Part shown: piece after piece, positions 1 through 12,600 of the stretch
Numbering within the stretch: position 1 is the first letter of the stretch
Layout: every line of letters begins with the position of its first letter
NCBI GenBank assembly: GCA_018398805.1
Contig: JAGFBZ010001918.1
Span: 98,849 to 162,848, forward strand
Length of the DNA stretch: 64,000 nt
Direction of reading: 5' to 3'
Source of the DNA: Hirundichthys speculiger
Taxonomy: Eukaryota > Chordata > Actinopteri > Beloniformes > Exocoetidae
Translations under genes and position numbers: made by a program
The notes under the pieces: generated by a model
The model's input: only the letters and a program-made list of their open reading frames with translations
Told to the model about the DNA's origin: nothing
Databases searched by the model: none

Positions 1-439
1 ATTAATCGCATTGTATACGCAAAATCAAATAATGAATTTAAAAGAAGTGTAAAGGTCACTTTCTGCTGCCATATGAACTAAAGTGCCAGAACATTTGTTG
101 TTCAAACACTTTTAACATCAGCACTTGTCTGTAACACATTTAGTGTAAAATAAAATAAAGTTTATTGTCACTGCCAGAGCATTAATGTCATCCTGTTTTT
201 TAGGAAAAATAATATCCTGAGCCACAATCATATCATTAAAACAGGTAATTTCTGAGGTAACAGCAGAAACTTTTAACGGGGAGTTCAACTTGGCAGTTGT
301 TACAAATAACCTTGTTTCTGTTGAATCCTCTGTCTGGGAGAACTTTAAAATGAAAAAGATCCAAATACCATACCAAAAACATACCAAAAACAACCAATCA
401 AATTTCTTCCTTGTCACTGCACAGCACCTGCATGTATGA
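1..439. other. AT-rich intergenic sequence
   Basis: No coding signal, RNA gene or terminal repeat is recognisable. The open frame antisense to this stretch looks like chance, with no domain or codon bias. Confidence 0.5.
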
Positions 440-640
440 GTTCTTTGGCTAGCTCTAGCTGTGTAGCCACAATTTGACTGTCTGATGCCAAAAGTTGAAA
501 ATTGCCCAACTGTTGAGGGAACCAACGCTGTTGGAACTCAAAGTCCAGTCTGGCGACGGACGACGTCACCCCATTCAAAGTCTATGGAGACGGACGCAGA
601 CAACGAGCGACAGATTTTTAATTCACATCTATTTTTTTTG
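440..640 (+). repeat. Dispersed repeat, copy 1 of 3
   Basis: The block holds GTCACCCCATTCAAA followed by a GAGACGGAC-type stretch. Related blocks occur in inverse orientation at 11,640-11,830 and 26,871-27,015. Shared sub-motifs are GGCTAGCTCTA, AAGTTGAAAA and the CCCCATTCAAA core. Edges are uncertain and no terminal inverted repeat is clear, so the class is unknown. A MITE or SINE-like unit is possible. Confidence 0.5.
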
Positions 641-3600
641 TGTGTATCAGGTCAGGAGATGGAAGGAAATGTCAAACAGATAATGTCCACATTCAACTGT
701 ATTGATGATTTTGTTCAAAAAGAGCATCCGTCCATTGATCTCCCATTTGGAGACCAAAGATGGGAGGAGGCTTTGTTGAAAAGTGTGTGTCAAAAATCAG
801 ACTGTTCAGTTCATCTGAAGGAGCTTCAGTTTTCATTCATCAATAGCTAACACTGTCGCTTCAATATATTTTACCTCTTCTCATGAAACGATTGCGACAG
901 TGTGATTTATTCTTGGCAGATTGCTTGTCTGAAAACAAAATTAATGCAACTTTATGGGCAACAGTGTAAAACCACAAGACATACAGAGATAGAGTCACAA
1001 ATACCACTTACAACTTTACTGTACAAAAAAATTAGCTTTTTTCCAAAATCTTCATCAAAGGTGGTATCAAAGTCTCTGAGCTCAGAGGGAGCTGAGATAA
1101 ACACAACAGAAACGTGTATCTTGGTGAGATGATTCACGATTACAGATTTTTTTTTTTTTAACAATTTGATGCTGTGTGCTCCCTCAAAGAGGAAAAAAAC
1201 CCAATAGATCCAGACTCTTACCTGCCAGGAATCCAAAAGCCATGCTTCCGTGACGGTGTGGGACTGTGTCAGTGCCTTTGACAGAGCTTCTACGACGGCA
1301 CCATTAATGCAGAAAAGTCCACTGAGATGTTCGAGCAACATATGCTGCTATTAAGACCACATCTTCTTCCGGAGAAGTCCATGCATTTTTAACGACGATG
1401 CAAAATCACGTTGGCGTGACTGAGAAAAAAAAGAGGATTCAGGTTCTGGACTGTCCTGCCTGCAGACCTGATCTTCCTCCAACAGAGACACAAACATGTG
1501 ACAGCATCACTTTTACGCATAATTACAGGGATAATGGCACATTATCAGTGCCAAAATGCCTTTTAAAATGTTGTGAAAAGGCCCAATATCTTTTTTTTTA
1601 TCTTTCACATTTTTGGTCTGAAATGTAAATGTTTTTTTGAAAAATGAAAGAAAGTTGACGGGGAAAATGTCAAAGTAAATGTCAGAATCCCTGCTTTTTC
1701 TTTTCTCCCACGTCCTCCAACCCTTTTTCTGATTTGCGGTTGTACCTGTAAAATCTCCCCGAGAGAGAGCGAGAGGAGCAAAGATACATGTGTTTCCTTT
1801 TACTGACGTCTTCTTCTGCTCCTGCGATATTCAAAGGGTGCATAACATATTAAAGTACAAATAAATATTTTAGACTCAAAAGCCAATCCACCCACGCTTT
1901 ATTAGTAGTAAAAAAACCAGGAAAGTAAAGTTGTTCATGGCATGAAAAGACTCGTGAGCTGTATTTTTTTGAAATCCTTAGGCGACCTCAGGAGGTCAGT
2001 TAGGATGTTTGGGGTCAAGATTAAAAAGTTGTATGACAATTTCACCATCTTTTTCAATAGTAATGAATTCTCCATTACATTTGTCATCTTCCAGTTTTAT
2101 TTCCCCCCCCTGCTTCTCTGGTAGTCTAGAAGAGACGAATCATGACTCACAAATTACATGTCAGCCTATCTACATCTCTGACCTTTATGCTTACAAGCAA
2201 CGTTGACTTGGATGTGATGCTACAGTCCAGTCGACTGTTCAACATTCTTGACTATAATTAACCTCCAAATAATCTACGTGAACGTAATTATTTTTTCTTC
2301 AGTCACTTGATCTTTTATTAATATGCTCATTTAAATTCTAACCCATCACTATCTATATGAAAATAGGGACACGCTGAGCTCCTTTTTCTGCTGTCCTTGA
2401 TATGAAGAAGCACAGCGGTTCAGTGTTTCCCCCCCAAGTTACAGAGGCGCTGTTCATTTCCTTAAATTTTCCGTCGTAGTTTTCAGCAACGACTGGCCAA
2501 AAATCAGGCTGCTGACTGAATAAGAACCAACGGCGGTGAAATGCACTGACACCGTCATCACCGAAGACGAACGAGACCAACGTGGAGCAGAAACAAGACC
2601 CGACGGGGAATAAGGTTCAAACGAATGGATCGCCAGCTTTTCATCGAGCTCTGCAACAGTCTGTCGATCACCCACTGATTTTAGACAGCTGTGATGGAGC
2701 AGAGGAACATCTGGAGCATGCAGCGCCCTGGAAGTCCCTGGAATGAAGAAGGCTCAGTTACTTTATGGATGCTGAACCTGCTTTCTGATCAGGACCCAAT
2801 GAGTTTTCTTTCTTTCTTTGCTCTGCTATGTTAAACCCTTAGAATAGATAGTGGGTTCACTTTCTCTTTCACAAGCCTGTATGTAAAGAGGTGTTTATGT
2901 CATGGTGATAAGAATGAACATGATAAAAAAAAAAAAAAAAAAAGCTAAGTTGAACCAAGAGGTAATGGCTGAGAATAATCATAATTCATGGCAAATTACA
3001 TATAATAGCAATAATAACATGTTGTTTAAAACAGGATATAAGCAATAATAGTAATATTAAGATCTGATTGTTCATGATTTTCATATGTTCATATGATAAT
3101 TCATTAGAAAAAGTGAGTTAAAAGAGAATAATAATTCATTGTTTTCATGTGTCTTGAGTTTAAAAAAAATGATGATTGATCATCCATTCTGTGCTCAGCT
3201 GCTTTTGCCTGGCAGGCATAGAAGACAACAGAGACAGTAATAGCACTTATAGATAAAAATACTTTATTTTATGTCACTTTTGTTTACAATCTTTTACTTA
3301 CCTTTTATAAAAATTCACTAGTATAAGTTATTTCTGCAACTTCAATTGTGTTTTTATTTTCTTTATTAAGTCTGTGGCGAATGTGCTGCACAGCGATTGA
3401 TTGTTGATGCCTGCTCCCGTGTTGAAGGAGAAGCAGTTTTGGCTAACTGAAGAAGAACATTTAGTCTGCAGTCCACAGCAAATCAAGACTTCTGACATCC
3501 CCCCTGTGGCTTCTTCTTTTTTGTTACATATTGGTACAGTCTGTATTTTCTCTGAAATAACTGTATCCATGTGTACATTTTAGCTCGTCATACACTGTAA

Positions 3601-4385
3601 AAAAAATCATGAAAGAACTGTCAATGGGATGCAAAAAAAGGAAGGAAAAAAAGCAAAGCAAACAGAGAATCATATCACCAGAAACTACTTCCACAAGATC
3701 ATCCCATCCATCCTTCCTAATCCTTCAGATATCTTGGAAACCTTGGCCCACATTTATTTATTTTTTTATTTTTTCACTTTATCCGTACAGTGTGTGTTTG
3801 TCAGTTGCCAGCAGAACAGAGGAACATAGATGGATTATAAATCCGGGGATCCCACATGAAAGCTGGGGCTTTGTGCAGTGCCTGCTGAGGGCACGAGCAT
3901 CCACCCCGTGAATGAATCCTCCAGAGACTGAACCAAAAATACGTGAGAGCTGTTGCTCATCCCTCATTATTGATATGGAGAAGGCCCTACAGGCCCTGCC
4001 ATTCCTCTTCCTCTTTTCCCTTTTTTTTTTTGTCTATTTACATGATGCATTGAGGGTGCGATCCCCCAAGGGACAAACACAAGCATCATGGTCTCGTCTT
4101 CTGCTGCAGGAACCCCCCTCATTCTCCCTGTCTGTACAATAACGCTGACGTCTGAGGCAAAGAAAGAAAGAAGAGCACTGACGGGTGAAACAGCAGTAAG
4201 CAAAGGAGGTCACTTTGCTAAGTTCGTGTAAATTACTGTTTCAATCTTAACCAGCAGAATTTTATTTTTGGTCAAGAAGAGGAAGGTTAGTGGTGTTTTT
4301 GACAAGAGCCAAATCAAAGGTTGTTAATGAATACTCAAACATCCTTAACAGTTTAAGTAGCACATTCCCTTGCTAACTAGCATGC
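641..4385. other. Intergenic sequence without recognised genes
   Basis: Unique-looking AT-rich DNA with short homopolymers, including T runs near 1,147 and A19 near 2,925. Open frames here are short, overlap on both strands and show no known domain. I see no element ends. Confidence 0.45.
2925..2943 (+). repeat. Poly(A) run
   Basis: Nineteen consecutive A. It may be the tail of an old retroposed sequence, but nothing recognisable lies upstream. Confidence 0.8.
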
Positions 4386-4680
4386 TCGCGTCACCTTTTC
4401 TCCACTGTTTGCGTCCAGATCGACTGTAGGTGTGAAGAACCCTCAGCTAATGAGAGCATTAGGCAGATGCAATTAAAAACTCCAGATCTCCTCAGAAGCG
4501 TCATCCATGCATAACCGTATATCACTGCTGCCCATGGCTGATTAAAACTGTGACCAGCAGCTAATGTGTCATTACGGAGTGCGCCGCTGAACCCGACGCT
4601 GTTGACAGTGACCTTGTTGACCAACAACACGACGTCAGAGACGATTTAGAGCCGACCGGGAAAGGTTAAGAGCCACACAC
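4386..4680. other. Candidate conserved non-coding stretch
   Basis: A non-repetitive stretch of balanced composition with homeodomain-like TAAT/ATTA cores (AGCTAATGAG, GCAATTAAAA, GATTAAAA) and CAGCTAAT. It resembles fish developmental enhancers in texture. This is an impression only, because conservation cannot be seen in one sequence. Confidence 0.2.
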
Positions 4681-5218
4681 GGATATTTATCCCCCTCGTC
4701 CGAGGCTCAGAGACGTCACAGCCATGTAAACATGCAGATGAGCGTTATTCAGAGATAAGAAAAGCACACTTATAGCGGTTCTGTCAAATACAGTTAATAT
4801 TTAATGAACAATAAAAGTTTAATAGTATTTTGTAGTTATCTGAAGTGAATTAAATCTGGATACAAATTAATGACAAAGTAATTTCATCTATGGATGAAAT
4901 ATTTATCCCTATGTTGACAAATGCTATGAACCAATATAAGATTTGCATAAAATTAATGATGTTTGCAACATTAATTCCTTAACCGGGTCCCTGGGCCTTC
5001 ATTCAGAAAGAAACTAAGCTAAAGTGGCATCCTTGCCTTCCAAAAATTACATTTACAAACCTCTTATTTTTTTTCCCCCCCTTGATAAACTGTCCATTTA
5101 TGCGCCACAGATTTGAAGGTTATATGCATGGCAGGCTTGACGAGTACTGTTACCTTAGTTGTGCAGAAGCAATTTGGTAAAGCACCTGAGATATTCTATC
5201 AAAACCACCCAGCCTGCT
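4681..5218. other. AT-rich intergenic sequence
   Basis: Nothing recognisable is seen between the candidate non-coding element and the SINE fragment. Confidence 0.45.
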
Positions 5219-5350
5219 TGTGTGTGTGTGGAGTTTCTAAATTGCCCGTAGAGCACGAATGTCTGTGGTTAATTGTCTATATGTGGCCCTGTGATGGACT
5301 GGGGACATAAAGAGAGCAGGGACAGGCTCCAGCAGACCCCTGTGACCATA
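5219..5350 (+). repeat. Truncated tRNA-type SINE (3' part)
   Basis: It carries the body motifs of the full SINE at 15,740: TCTAAATTGCCCGTAG, TGTGGCCCTGTGATGGACTG and a CAGGCTCCAGCAGACCC-like block. The tRNA-like head with the RNA polymerase III boxes is missing, so the copy is 5'-truncated. Confidence 0.75.
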
Positions 5351-5765
5351 AATAGGAAGAAGCAGGTAATTTAATTTAATTTATTGAATATACCCAGTAA
5401 ACATTCAGAGTGCTGTCGGAAAAAGTCAGAGGAGCTTATGAACCTCCTTTGGCAGCAGTGACTTCAAGCGAGGGCATGAAGCTCTGGTAGCTTGGTACGG
5501 ATCGGAACCAAATTAAACAAAGGCTTTCATACTGTAGAGAAGACTCTGAAGGCCCATTTACACTCGACGTTTGGAACTGATACAGCCATCTGTCCATCTC
5601 CTGTGTTGATTTCATCCGTGTTTTCGATGCTTAAAGTTGTGGACGAAACGGAGCAATACCACCGGAAGTCATGGGGGCAGTAGTGAGCTTAGCAAGTCTT
5701 CACCAAATTCAAGAAAATGAAAGGGAAGAAATTGTAAACATGTCCAAAATTATATACTTTTAACT
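5351..5765. other. Intergenic sequence
   Basis: No gene is seen. The segment around 5,550-5,690 has the look of an old repeat but no partner elsewhere in the window. Confidence 0.4.
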
Positions 5766-6143
5766 CAGTGATTCCCAAAGTGTGGGCCGCGGCCCCCTGG
5801 TGGGCCGCCGTGGTACTGCAGAGGTCATTAAAATTAAACAAATATGTTTTAAATCCTCGATTTTAAATCCTCTTTTTAAAATATGTTTTTAATTACTGTA
5901 AAACATTAACGACATGATTTAAAAACATTAAGAAGTAACAACAAACCAGTGAAGTGTTATCCTACTGTCATCTTAACTTAATATCACAAGTGTCACCTTA
6001 TTTGTTGACCCCTTACATTAACGTCAGAACATGGTTCCTAGTCCTGTATGTTGATCACAGTTGTGATTAAAGGTTCCGGTGGGCCGCGGAGATTTTTCAC
6101 ATTTCAAATTGAGCCTTGGTATTCTGAATTTTGGGAATGGCTG
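5766..6143. mobile_element. Non-autonomous hAT element (MITE)
   Basis: The left end reads CAGTGATTCCCAAAGTG and the right end, inverted, reads CAGCCATTCCCAAAAT, matching the CAGTGNTTC...AAA ends of hAT/Charlie elements. The flanks are TTTTAACT (5,758-5,765) and GTTTAACT (6,144-6,151), a 7-of-8 match to the 8-bp target duplication expected of hAT. The 378-bp body has no transposase. Confidence 0.8.
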
Positions 6144-7546
6144 GTTTAACTGATGTTACAACTCCGAGGCTAAACGATAAAGGAGAGTGTCAAATGTTCA
6201 TGCAGACAGCCGAAAAAATTGAAAATGACATTTGTCTCACACAGCACCGCCGTTTGCTCTGCAGTTTTTGCTTTCTCCGCCTCTGGAGTAGCGCAGATGC
6301 TGCAACCTCCTCAACACCTGCCATGTTGGTTGATGTCAGTAACTCGACTCGTCACTGCCCCCCGATGGCCAAGCAGAAAGTGAAATCAGGATGTTTTGTA
6401 CTTCGGACATAGTCCGACATGGCCTTTTTAACCTTTTCTGAGATTTATAAAGCACTTTACAACTTTCTCATTTACCTAAACACTGATGAAGCCATTCTTA
6501 TTGTATATATGAATACATAGGGCTTTATGTTGGGCCTTGGTCGACACAAACAACCAGCAGTCTTGCTGTTGCTCATCAAATAGACACAGAGGCTGCTCAG
6601 TCTTTGCAACATCTTGCAGAATTGCTTCTGAAAAAACGTGAAAACAAATGTACCCTCATTACTATTGGTGCTTTGATGGAGGAGTTGCTTTAAGTAACAA
6701 GTACTGTTGGGCTGAGATTCAGCTTTTCGTGAGTTTGATGCAGAGAGGAAATGACAGAACTGAGTGTCGACCATTCCCTCGCCCTCTGACAAGCCTGTTA
6801 CAGTTTGAAGATGTCCATCAATCCCCTTCAACACGTCCTACTCCCAAGTGGTGAATGACAAATACTTGTGTGCAGTACTTTTCTAAGACGCGACATTCAC
6901 GTTACAAAACAGCGTTCACTCGATATTGTTCTTGAGTTTCCTCCTGTGTTGACATCACCAGAGATGTCTCTTTGTTCCCAAAATTCACCAACAAACACAT
7001 CTTTTAATGATTTGCTTGTGTGCAACAGCGAGCTGTGCTTTGATCATTTTGAAAGAGAAAGAGATGTCACTTGTGTTTCTGTCAAGCTGTCTCCCACCAC
7101 CAGCTGAGGAGTGTTCAAATCACCGCAAGTGCTTTTTTTTGTTGACATATCAGCATCGACTGCTTGCTGATCATGCGGGGTTAGGTCATGCCAGCGCTCG
7201 GGGTCATCAAGATGATCTTTATCATATTCATCATATCTCGTCTCCTCGCTCAGAGGGGAAATGCCTTGCACACGTTGCAGGCATTGTCACTAAGAATATA
7301 GTTCAATTTGTCTTTAATGTTCTACTCATCTGGCGCGGCCTCAAACGGCTCACAGATGTTCAGTTGTGCGTGAGCCGCTGAGACAGTTTTCAACCGAGAG
7401 ATTGGATTTATTTGGACGAAGCAAAGAAACTGTGAATGATACGCCCGAGGTCAGCAGGGTCGTAGGGAATGAAACTCACAAAGCCTACCCTTAAATTGAG
7501 GTTTCATGTAAAGGTTGCGGTATTAAGTTTAAAGAAAGAAATTGTA
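6144..7546. other. Intergenic sequence
   Basis: Several 60-120-codon frames overlap on both strands but none resembles a known protein or has splice-site support. No element ends were found. Confidence 0.4.
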
Positions 7547-8178
7547 CAGTGGTACCTCTATTTACGAAATTAATTGGTTCTGGAAGTAGTTTCATAACCT
7601 GAAAATTCTGTAAGTAGAGACGTGTTTTCCATGTAAATGCCCTAATCTGTTCCAAGCCCCCCAAAATTCGAGCATGAATTTTTTTAAATCATAAAAATGC
7701 ATCAAAACATGTAACAAATACATGTTAAAATTGCACAATAAACATAAAATGAGAGTTGTACATAGTAAAAAATAAAGAATAAAGTAAAGAATAAAAATTA
7801 TGCTCATTTACCTTTTAACTGCTATCGTCATCACCGTTTCTCTCTCAGCAGTGGTTTTTGCCTGACGTTTTGTAAAGAACCGATCCAAGGACGTTTTGTC
7901 GGCTTTTAACAATCCTTCGAAAATGTACAAGGCAAACATCATCATAGTGAGCGATAGCCTGACTAGTGAACACTTTTTTCTGGGTGATTCTTTTCAACAA
8001 TTTCCGAAACTTCATGGAATTTTCCTAAAATGTCAAAGGGATGCCAGGAAGATGCTAGCCGGTAGCCAATGGCAGAGCAGCTACAAGTATGTTAACGTAT
8101 TTCTGTCCTAACAAGAGGCAATATTTTCCCGTTGAGACATTTCCTAACCTGAAAATTCCGTATGTAGAGGTACCACTG
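7547..8178. mobile_element. Non-autonomous pogo/Tigger-like element
   Basis: The perfect inverted ends CAGTGGTACCTCTA and TAGAGGTACCACTG are each flanked by TA, the target duplication of the Tc1/mariner/pogo superfamily. Next to each end sits a related TAACCTGAAAATTC block, in the same orientation at both ends. The 632-bp body has no usable transposase. Confidence 0.8.
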
Positions 8179-10227
8179 TACACATTTTCAGAATACTCAC
8201 CCCAAGTGATTGGCCCAAAGACCTGCCAGTCAAAGCTGGATTTCTAAAGGGGAAGCTGTGATTGAGGGAATTAGAAAAAAAAAAAAGTCAGTTTTTTAAT
8301 CACAAAAACAGTTACCTCTAAAAGAAACATACTGGTCAGTGAAGCAGAGGACAAAAAAAAGTGGCAATTATTTGCCCTTGTGAATTTCTTTACTCAGCAC
8401 TTCTTTATATGCCTAAAAAGACCATCTACTACTAGTGCAAAGGAACAAGGAACCTCATCTTCTTCTCTCTTTTTTTAATTTATTTTGAATTCCTTTCTGG
8501 ACCAAAGTTTAACGTTGTACTTACAATTAGGTGCTCTCAGAAAATCATTTTCCATGACAGAGAGGCAGGTTTCAATCAATAATCAAGTTGGACGGTATTG
8601 CATTGGTGATAAATTTCTGCTGCGGATGACTCTGAGTGCACTGCATGAACGGGCATCCGTGAACTGTGAAATTGAAAGCTGTTGTGGTTCATTTGTGGCG
8701 CTTTGATCGAATTTGGTGTACTTCAGATCTGCAAGAAATTAGTATATCAAACACTTTCTTAGAAAATGCATTTTGAAGACTATTTACATGTAATCAGTCA
8801 ATGCATTTTACAAATTAACATGTAAAGAAATGTAGTTTTCCCTAAATTTCTATTGGCTCAGAAATTAATACAAGAAGTTTGAACCAGGTACAGGCTTAAC
8901 CCTGCTTTCTAAGTGGACAGACTGCTTTTATGATCTCATGAGATAAAAAAGCAACAATCGACAGGAATACTTGGACTACAGACATCTTTAAAGTCAAATG
9001 CTTACTGTGCTTTTACCCAAGACACATGCTGAATGCAGGAGCTTTTATTGCTAACATAGAGTTTGATAGTTGTTTAATGATGTGTAAAAAGACATGAATA
9101 CTTCACCACAATTGCTTCTGCTAGACCTTTAAGGGGCCATTTTATTGCTTTCTGTGTTTTCTGAATTGTTATTATATTGAATTTCCATCTTAGATGGGAC
9201 TGGAAGCTCAATAGAAAAAAAAATGTTGTTTAGTTTTTTTTAACATTAGCTCTCTAAGTCATACAGCACATACATTTCCTTGTATGGTCAAATAGTGGAA
9301 GTTTGCAACTCTGCAGCAAGGCTTGAGTGTATTTTCCATCCCCTGGGATCTGCTAGTACACCTTAAGCCTTTTGCTTTTGTTTCAAAGACGTACATTTTT
9401 GGCTGTTTTGGCCAACATGACCTTCTGAGCTGTGTCTTTCTGTTACCTGCATGAAATTACCTTAACAGGCAAATCAATGGGTGAAATTCCAATGTAGTCA
9501 AAGACATCCAACTTTGGTCGGTTATCAGTCTAAGTAGATTTTCTGCAAATGAGCTCTAAGCGTACCTTTTAGACGACTATGCATTCAATCGATGCACCAA
9601 GCGGACTCTCCAAGCTCATTAATGGCAACTGTATTGCATTCATTTAAGTTATTAGGTGTTGGATCTCCATGTTTTCATTGCAATTTCCATTCGTGAAACA
9701 TAAGCAACGCACATCTCTTTTTCTGCATCAGTAAATCTGTGACCTTGTGGTCTCCTTAAGTTGTGAACATAATGCTGTTAATAGAGTTATAGCGCAGGTG
9801 CAGTACATCTAATACATTTAAACCATCATGAGACAGGTTAATTTTACCCTACTGATGATGTGTTGTTGCAATATGGACCCTGCAGCATCTACATAACTTG
9901 AACTCTCAGAAACTTGGATCGATAAATGTTTGACCAGGTCATAAGTAATGGATATATTTATCTTTTGGACATCAAATAAGTCAGACTTTGACATGAACTT
10001 TGAAGTGATAAAGTTTTGACAGGAATCCACGCACTTGTTGGAAGATCCCTGAGGCAATGCACTGAAAATTGCCAATGTGCTGATGGAAAGGGGGTTTAAT
10101 TGGCTGCAAAAAGTCAGAATCGAGGCTTTAAAGAACTTTTCTTTATTTAGAATTTTATGGACAGCCCAACAATCATTTCTAAGCTCTCTGAGATTCAAGA
10201 GAAAAACCAAAGGAGGGTCAGATTCAC
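8179..10227. other. Intergenic sequence
   Basis: About 2 kb of AT-rich DNA with no recognisable exon, RNA gene or transposon end on either strand. Confidence 0.45.
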
Positions 10228-10275
10228 AGATCTATTTTATTATATTATTATTATTATTATTATTATTATTATCAA

Positions 10276-10329
<54 letters not shown>

Positions 10330-10330
10330 G
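10228..10330 (+). repeat. (ATT)n microsatellite
   Basis: About 100 bp of TTA/ATT units with one interruption (ATCAAT near 10,272). It produces artificial poly-Leu and poly-Ile frames that are not genes. Confidence 0.97.
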
Positions 10331-11229
10331 TGTGCTCTCAGAGGGGAGAGTGGTAAACTTTTTTTTTATTTGTCTTTTACAGTATGTGTGTAACTTAACT
10401 CACAGAAACCAGGATTGAAAAGCTTTTGACTCTGGACTGGCAGTATTATAACTTTTAATGACCATTTGTACTGAAACTAAGTTCATTAAAAGAGCCAGCA
10501 CAAATACATTGGCTCTTCACAGCAAGGTTTAATTGTGTTTAAAGGAACACAAGTCAGAGCAAGATACGCTGGTGATTAAACAACCAAGAGTGTTGTAACG
10601 CGGTAAACAGCTGATTAAATAAGCTTTGAAATTACATGAACTGATATGAGAGCAAATTTGAATGCTGTAACCAAGTTTAAAGTAACCAGTTCTCTTTGTT
10701 TTTTCTTTGTTACTGTCTGTGCCCCAATAATAATGAAAGATAGCTACATCAGCTTTGCCTCTTGCACAGGTTCATCGTCTTGTTGACAGTGCGAATGACT
10801 TTAATGTGTATAACACTTGACAGTAGTTCCCCTCTGAGAAAGAATGTAATCAGAGGAGGCTGGCTCTAAATCAGAGTTTACAGCAGGATCCGAGAAAGCT
10901 GGAAAGATTATGACGTTCCATTCAAATGAAAGGATGTGTCACACAGTTTGGAAAGATAGCCTTTTAATGTATAAATAAGCTAGAATTGCTTATTATACAA
11001 CATTCATTGAAGAAAACATGAATAATTCAAGTTTTATTTTGAGCACTGTTGCCAGGTAGTCGCAGCTCTGTTGACCCGTGTTTTCCTTTAACTCTCACCA
11101 GTGTAAGAAGTGATGATTTCTTAAGCATTTTTGAAGCCAAAAATATATATATATTGCTTTGTGCCTAAATTTGCTGGAATAAAATTTCTACTTTTCAAAG
11201 TGGGTCAGGATTAAGACTGCATTATAACA
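10331..11229. other. Intergenic sequence
   Basis: Nothing recognisable apart from a short TA run near 11,142. Confidence 0.45.
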
Positions 11230-11575
11230 TGGACACAACACTGGTGAACGTGACTAATGATTTCCTCAGACAGTGGACTTGTCCTGTTAGACCTTTGTGC
11301 TGCATTTGATACAGTTGCTCACAATATTCCATTGTGGATTCGTTGCTGGAATTAAATGAACATTATTTGCTTCAATCATCTTAATATGATTCCAGTTTTG
11401 ATTCCAGAGTTGGACATGGGGGTTCCACAGGGTTCTCCTCTCAGACTTTTCCTTTTCACTCTATGCACTCTTGTATTAGGCACATTAGGCACATGTATTA
11501 AGCAGAGCAGCATAAACTTTCATTGCTATGCTAATGATGCTCAACTACACTGATCCATGAAGCCAGATAAAACCA
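11230..11575 (+). pseudogene. L2-like LINE reverse transcriptase fragment
   Basis: A decayed piece of a non-LTR retrotransposon polymerase. Visible motifs in order are DLCAAFDTV (palm motif A with its Asp), GVPQGSPL (motif B) and FHCYANDAQLH at the motif C position, where the catalytic Asp pair usually found there reads Asn-Asp. The frame is interrupted between motifs A and B. Part of the 3' end of a similar LINE appears at 12,441-12,600. A dead copy. Confidence 0.8.
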
Positions 11576-11639
11576 ATTAGATAGCTGGATTATAAGCATT
11601 GCTGAATGACATAAAGACCATGGCGATGGCTAATTTCCT

Positions 11640-11830
11640 GTTGTGAAACTCAGTTAAGGCTGACGTTGGATTCACATGGCAGCGTTGCATGGTGCTGTCT
11701 GTGTCCGTCTCTATACATTTTGAATGGGGTGACGTCATCTGCTGCCGAACTGAATTTTGGCTTCCATGTGTTGTGTCAGTAGTGTTGGCTTCGCCAAAAG
11801 TTGGGAGATCTTGAACGTTCCCCACTTTGG
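11640..11830 (-). repeat. Dispersed repeat, copy 2 of 3
   Basis: On the minus strand it carries the GACGTCACCCCATTCAAA core followed by GAGACGGACACAGACAG, matching the block at 440-640. It lies between two LINE pieces and may have inserted into that LINE. Confidence 0.55.
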
Positions 11831-12440
11831 CACATCTATCAACTGAATCAATTTGCGGCTACCTAATTGCACACAGAGCACCCCCCCCAACCATGTCGCT
11901 GCAACACACTTGTGTGAATCCAGGGTGAGGTTGCTGTCCTTGAACCTGACAAAACAATGTTGTCATTTGATAACTCTGGGTGTCATTACTTTTGCATCTG
12001 TTGACTTCATGGTCTCCATGTATTTTTTTCAGAAGAAGTTTGTCAGGGCAGCCAAATCTTACGACACACATGGCAACATCACTCAAGTCACATGGTATCA
12101 TGAACAACCAAACACAGTCCAGACTGAGGTACTGTCACTATCTATGTATCCTGGATATAATGGTGAAAATGATTATCAGCATCATCAGCAATAAGCTTAG
12201 AATGGAAAATTAAAAAAAAACCCACACATAAATTAATTTTCTGAAGATGCCTTTTCCCACCTTCATAATTTTGCAAAAAGTGACAAACCTTGTATCAGAG
12301 TGATGCCGAAAAAATAGTCCACACATTTCGTATTTGAGGCTAGAAAATCTGAAAATTCTTAGTAGGATTTCCCAAAAGCTCTTTGAACAGTCTTCAGATA
12401 ATCAGCAAGAATTCTGATAAAGGTTAGCACAAGAAATCGC
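11831..12440. other. Sequence between LINE pieces
   Basis: No gene is recognised. It separates the reverse transcriptase part from the 3' part of an L2-like LINE, so it may be inserted DNA or a rearranged remnant. Confidence 0.35.
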
Positions 12441-12600
12441 ATTTCTCTTGTCTTAGTTTCCCTTCATTGACTGCCTGTTAAATTAAGGACAGAATTTTAA
12501 ATTCTCCTTCCCTATAAATTCCCTTTGGGGCATAGCTCCTTCTGACCTCAAACACCTCATAGTTGTTGCATTGTTGTTGCATGTTTGCAGCATAGCTGCC
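12441..12600 (+). pseudogene. L2-like LINE 3' ORF fragment
   Basis: With frame changes it encodes LPVKLRTEF and an 'APSDLKHL'-like block, the C-terminal segment that follows reverse transcriptase in L2-type LINEs. It is probably part of the same decayed copy as the fragment at 11,230. Confidence 0.6.

Noticed and set aside
485..850. 121-codon frame as a gene
   Set aside because: Half lies in a dispersed repeat, and no domain, splice sites or codon bias support the rest.
10077..10418. Poly-Leu/poly-Ile frames
   Set aside because: Produced by an (ATT)n microsatellite.
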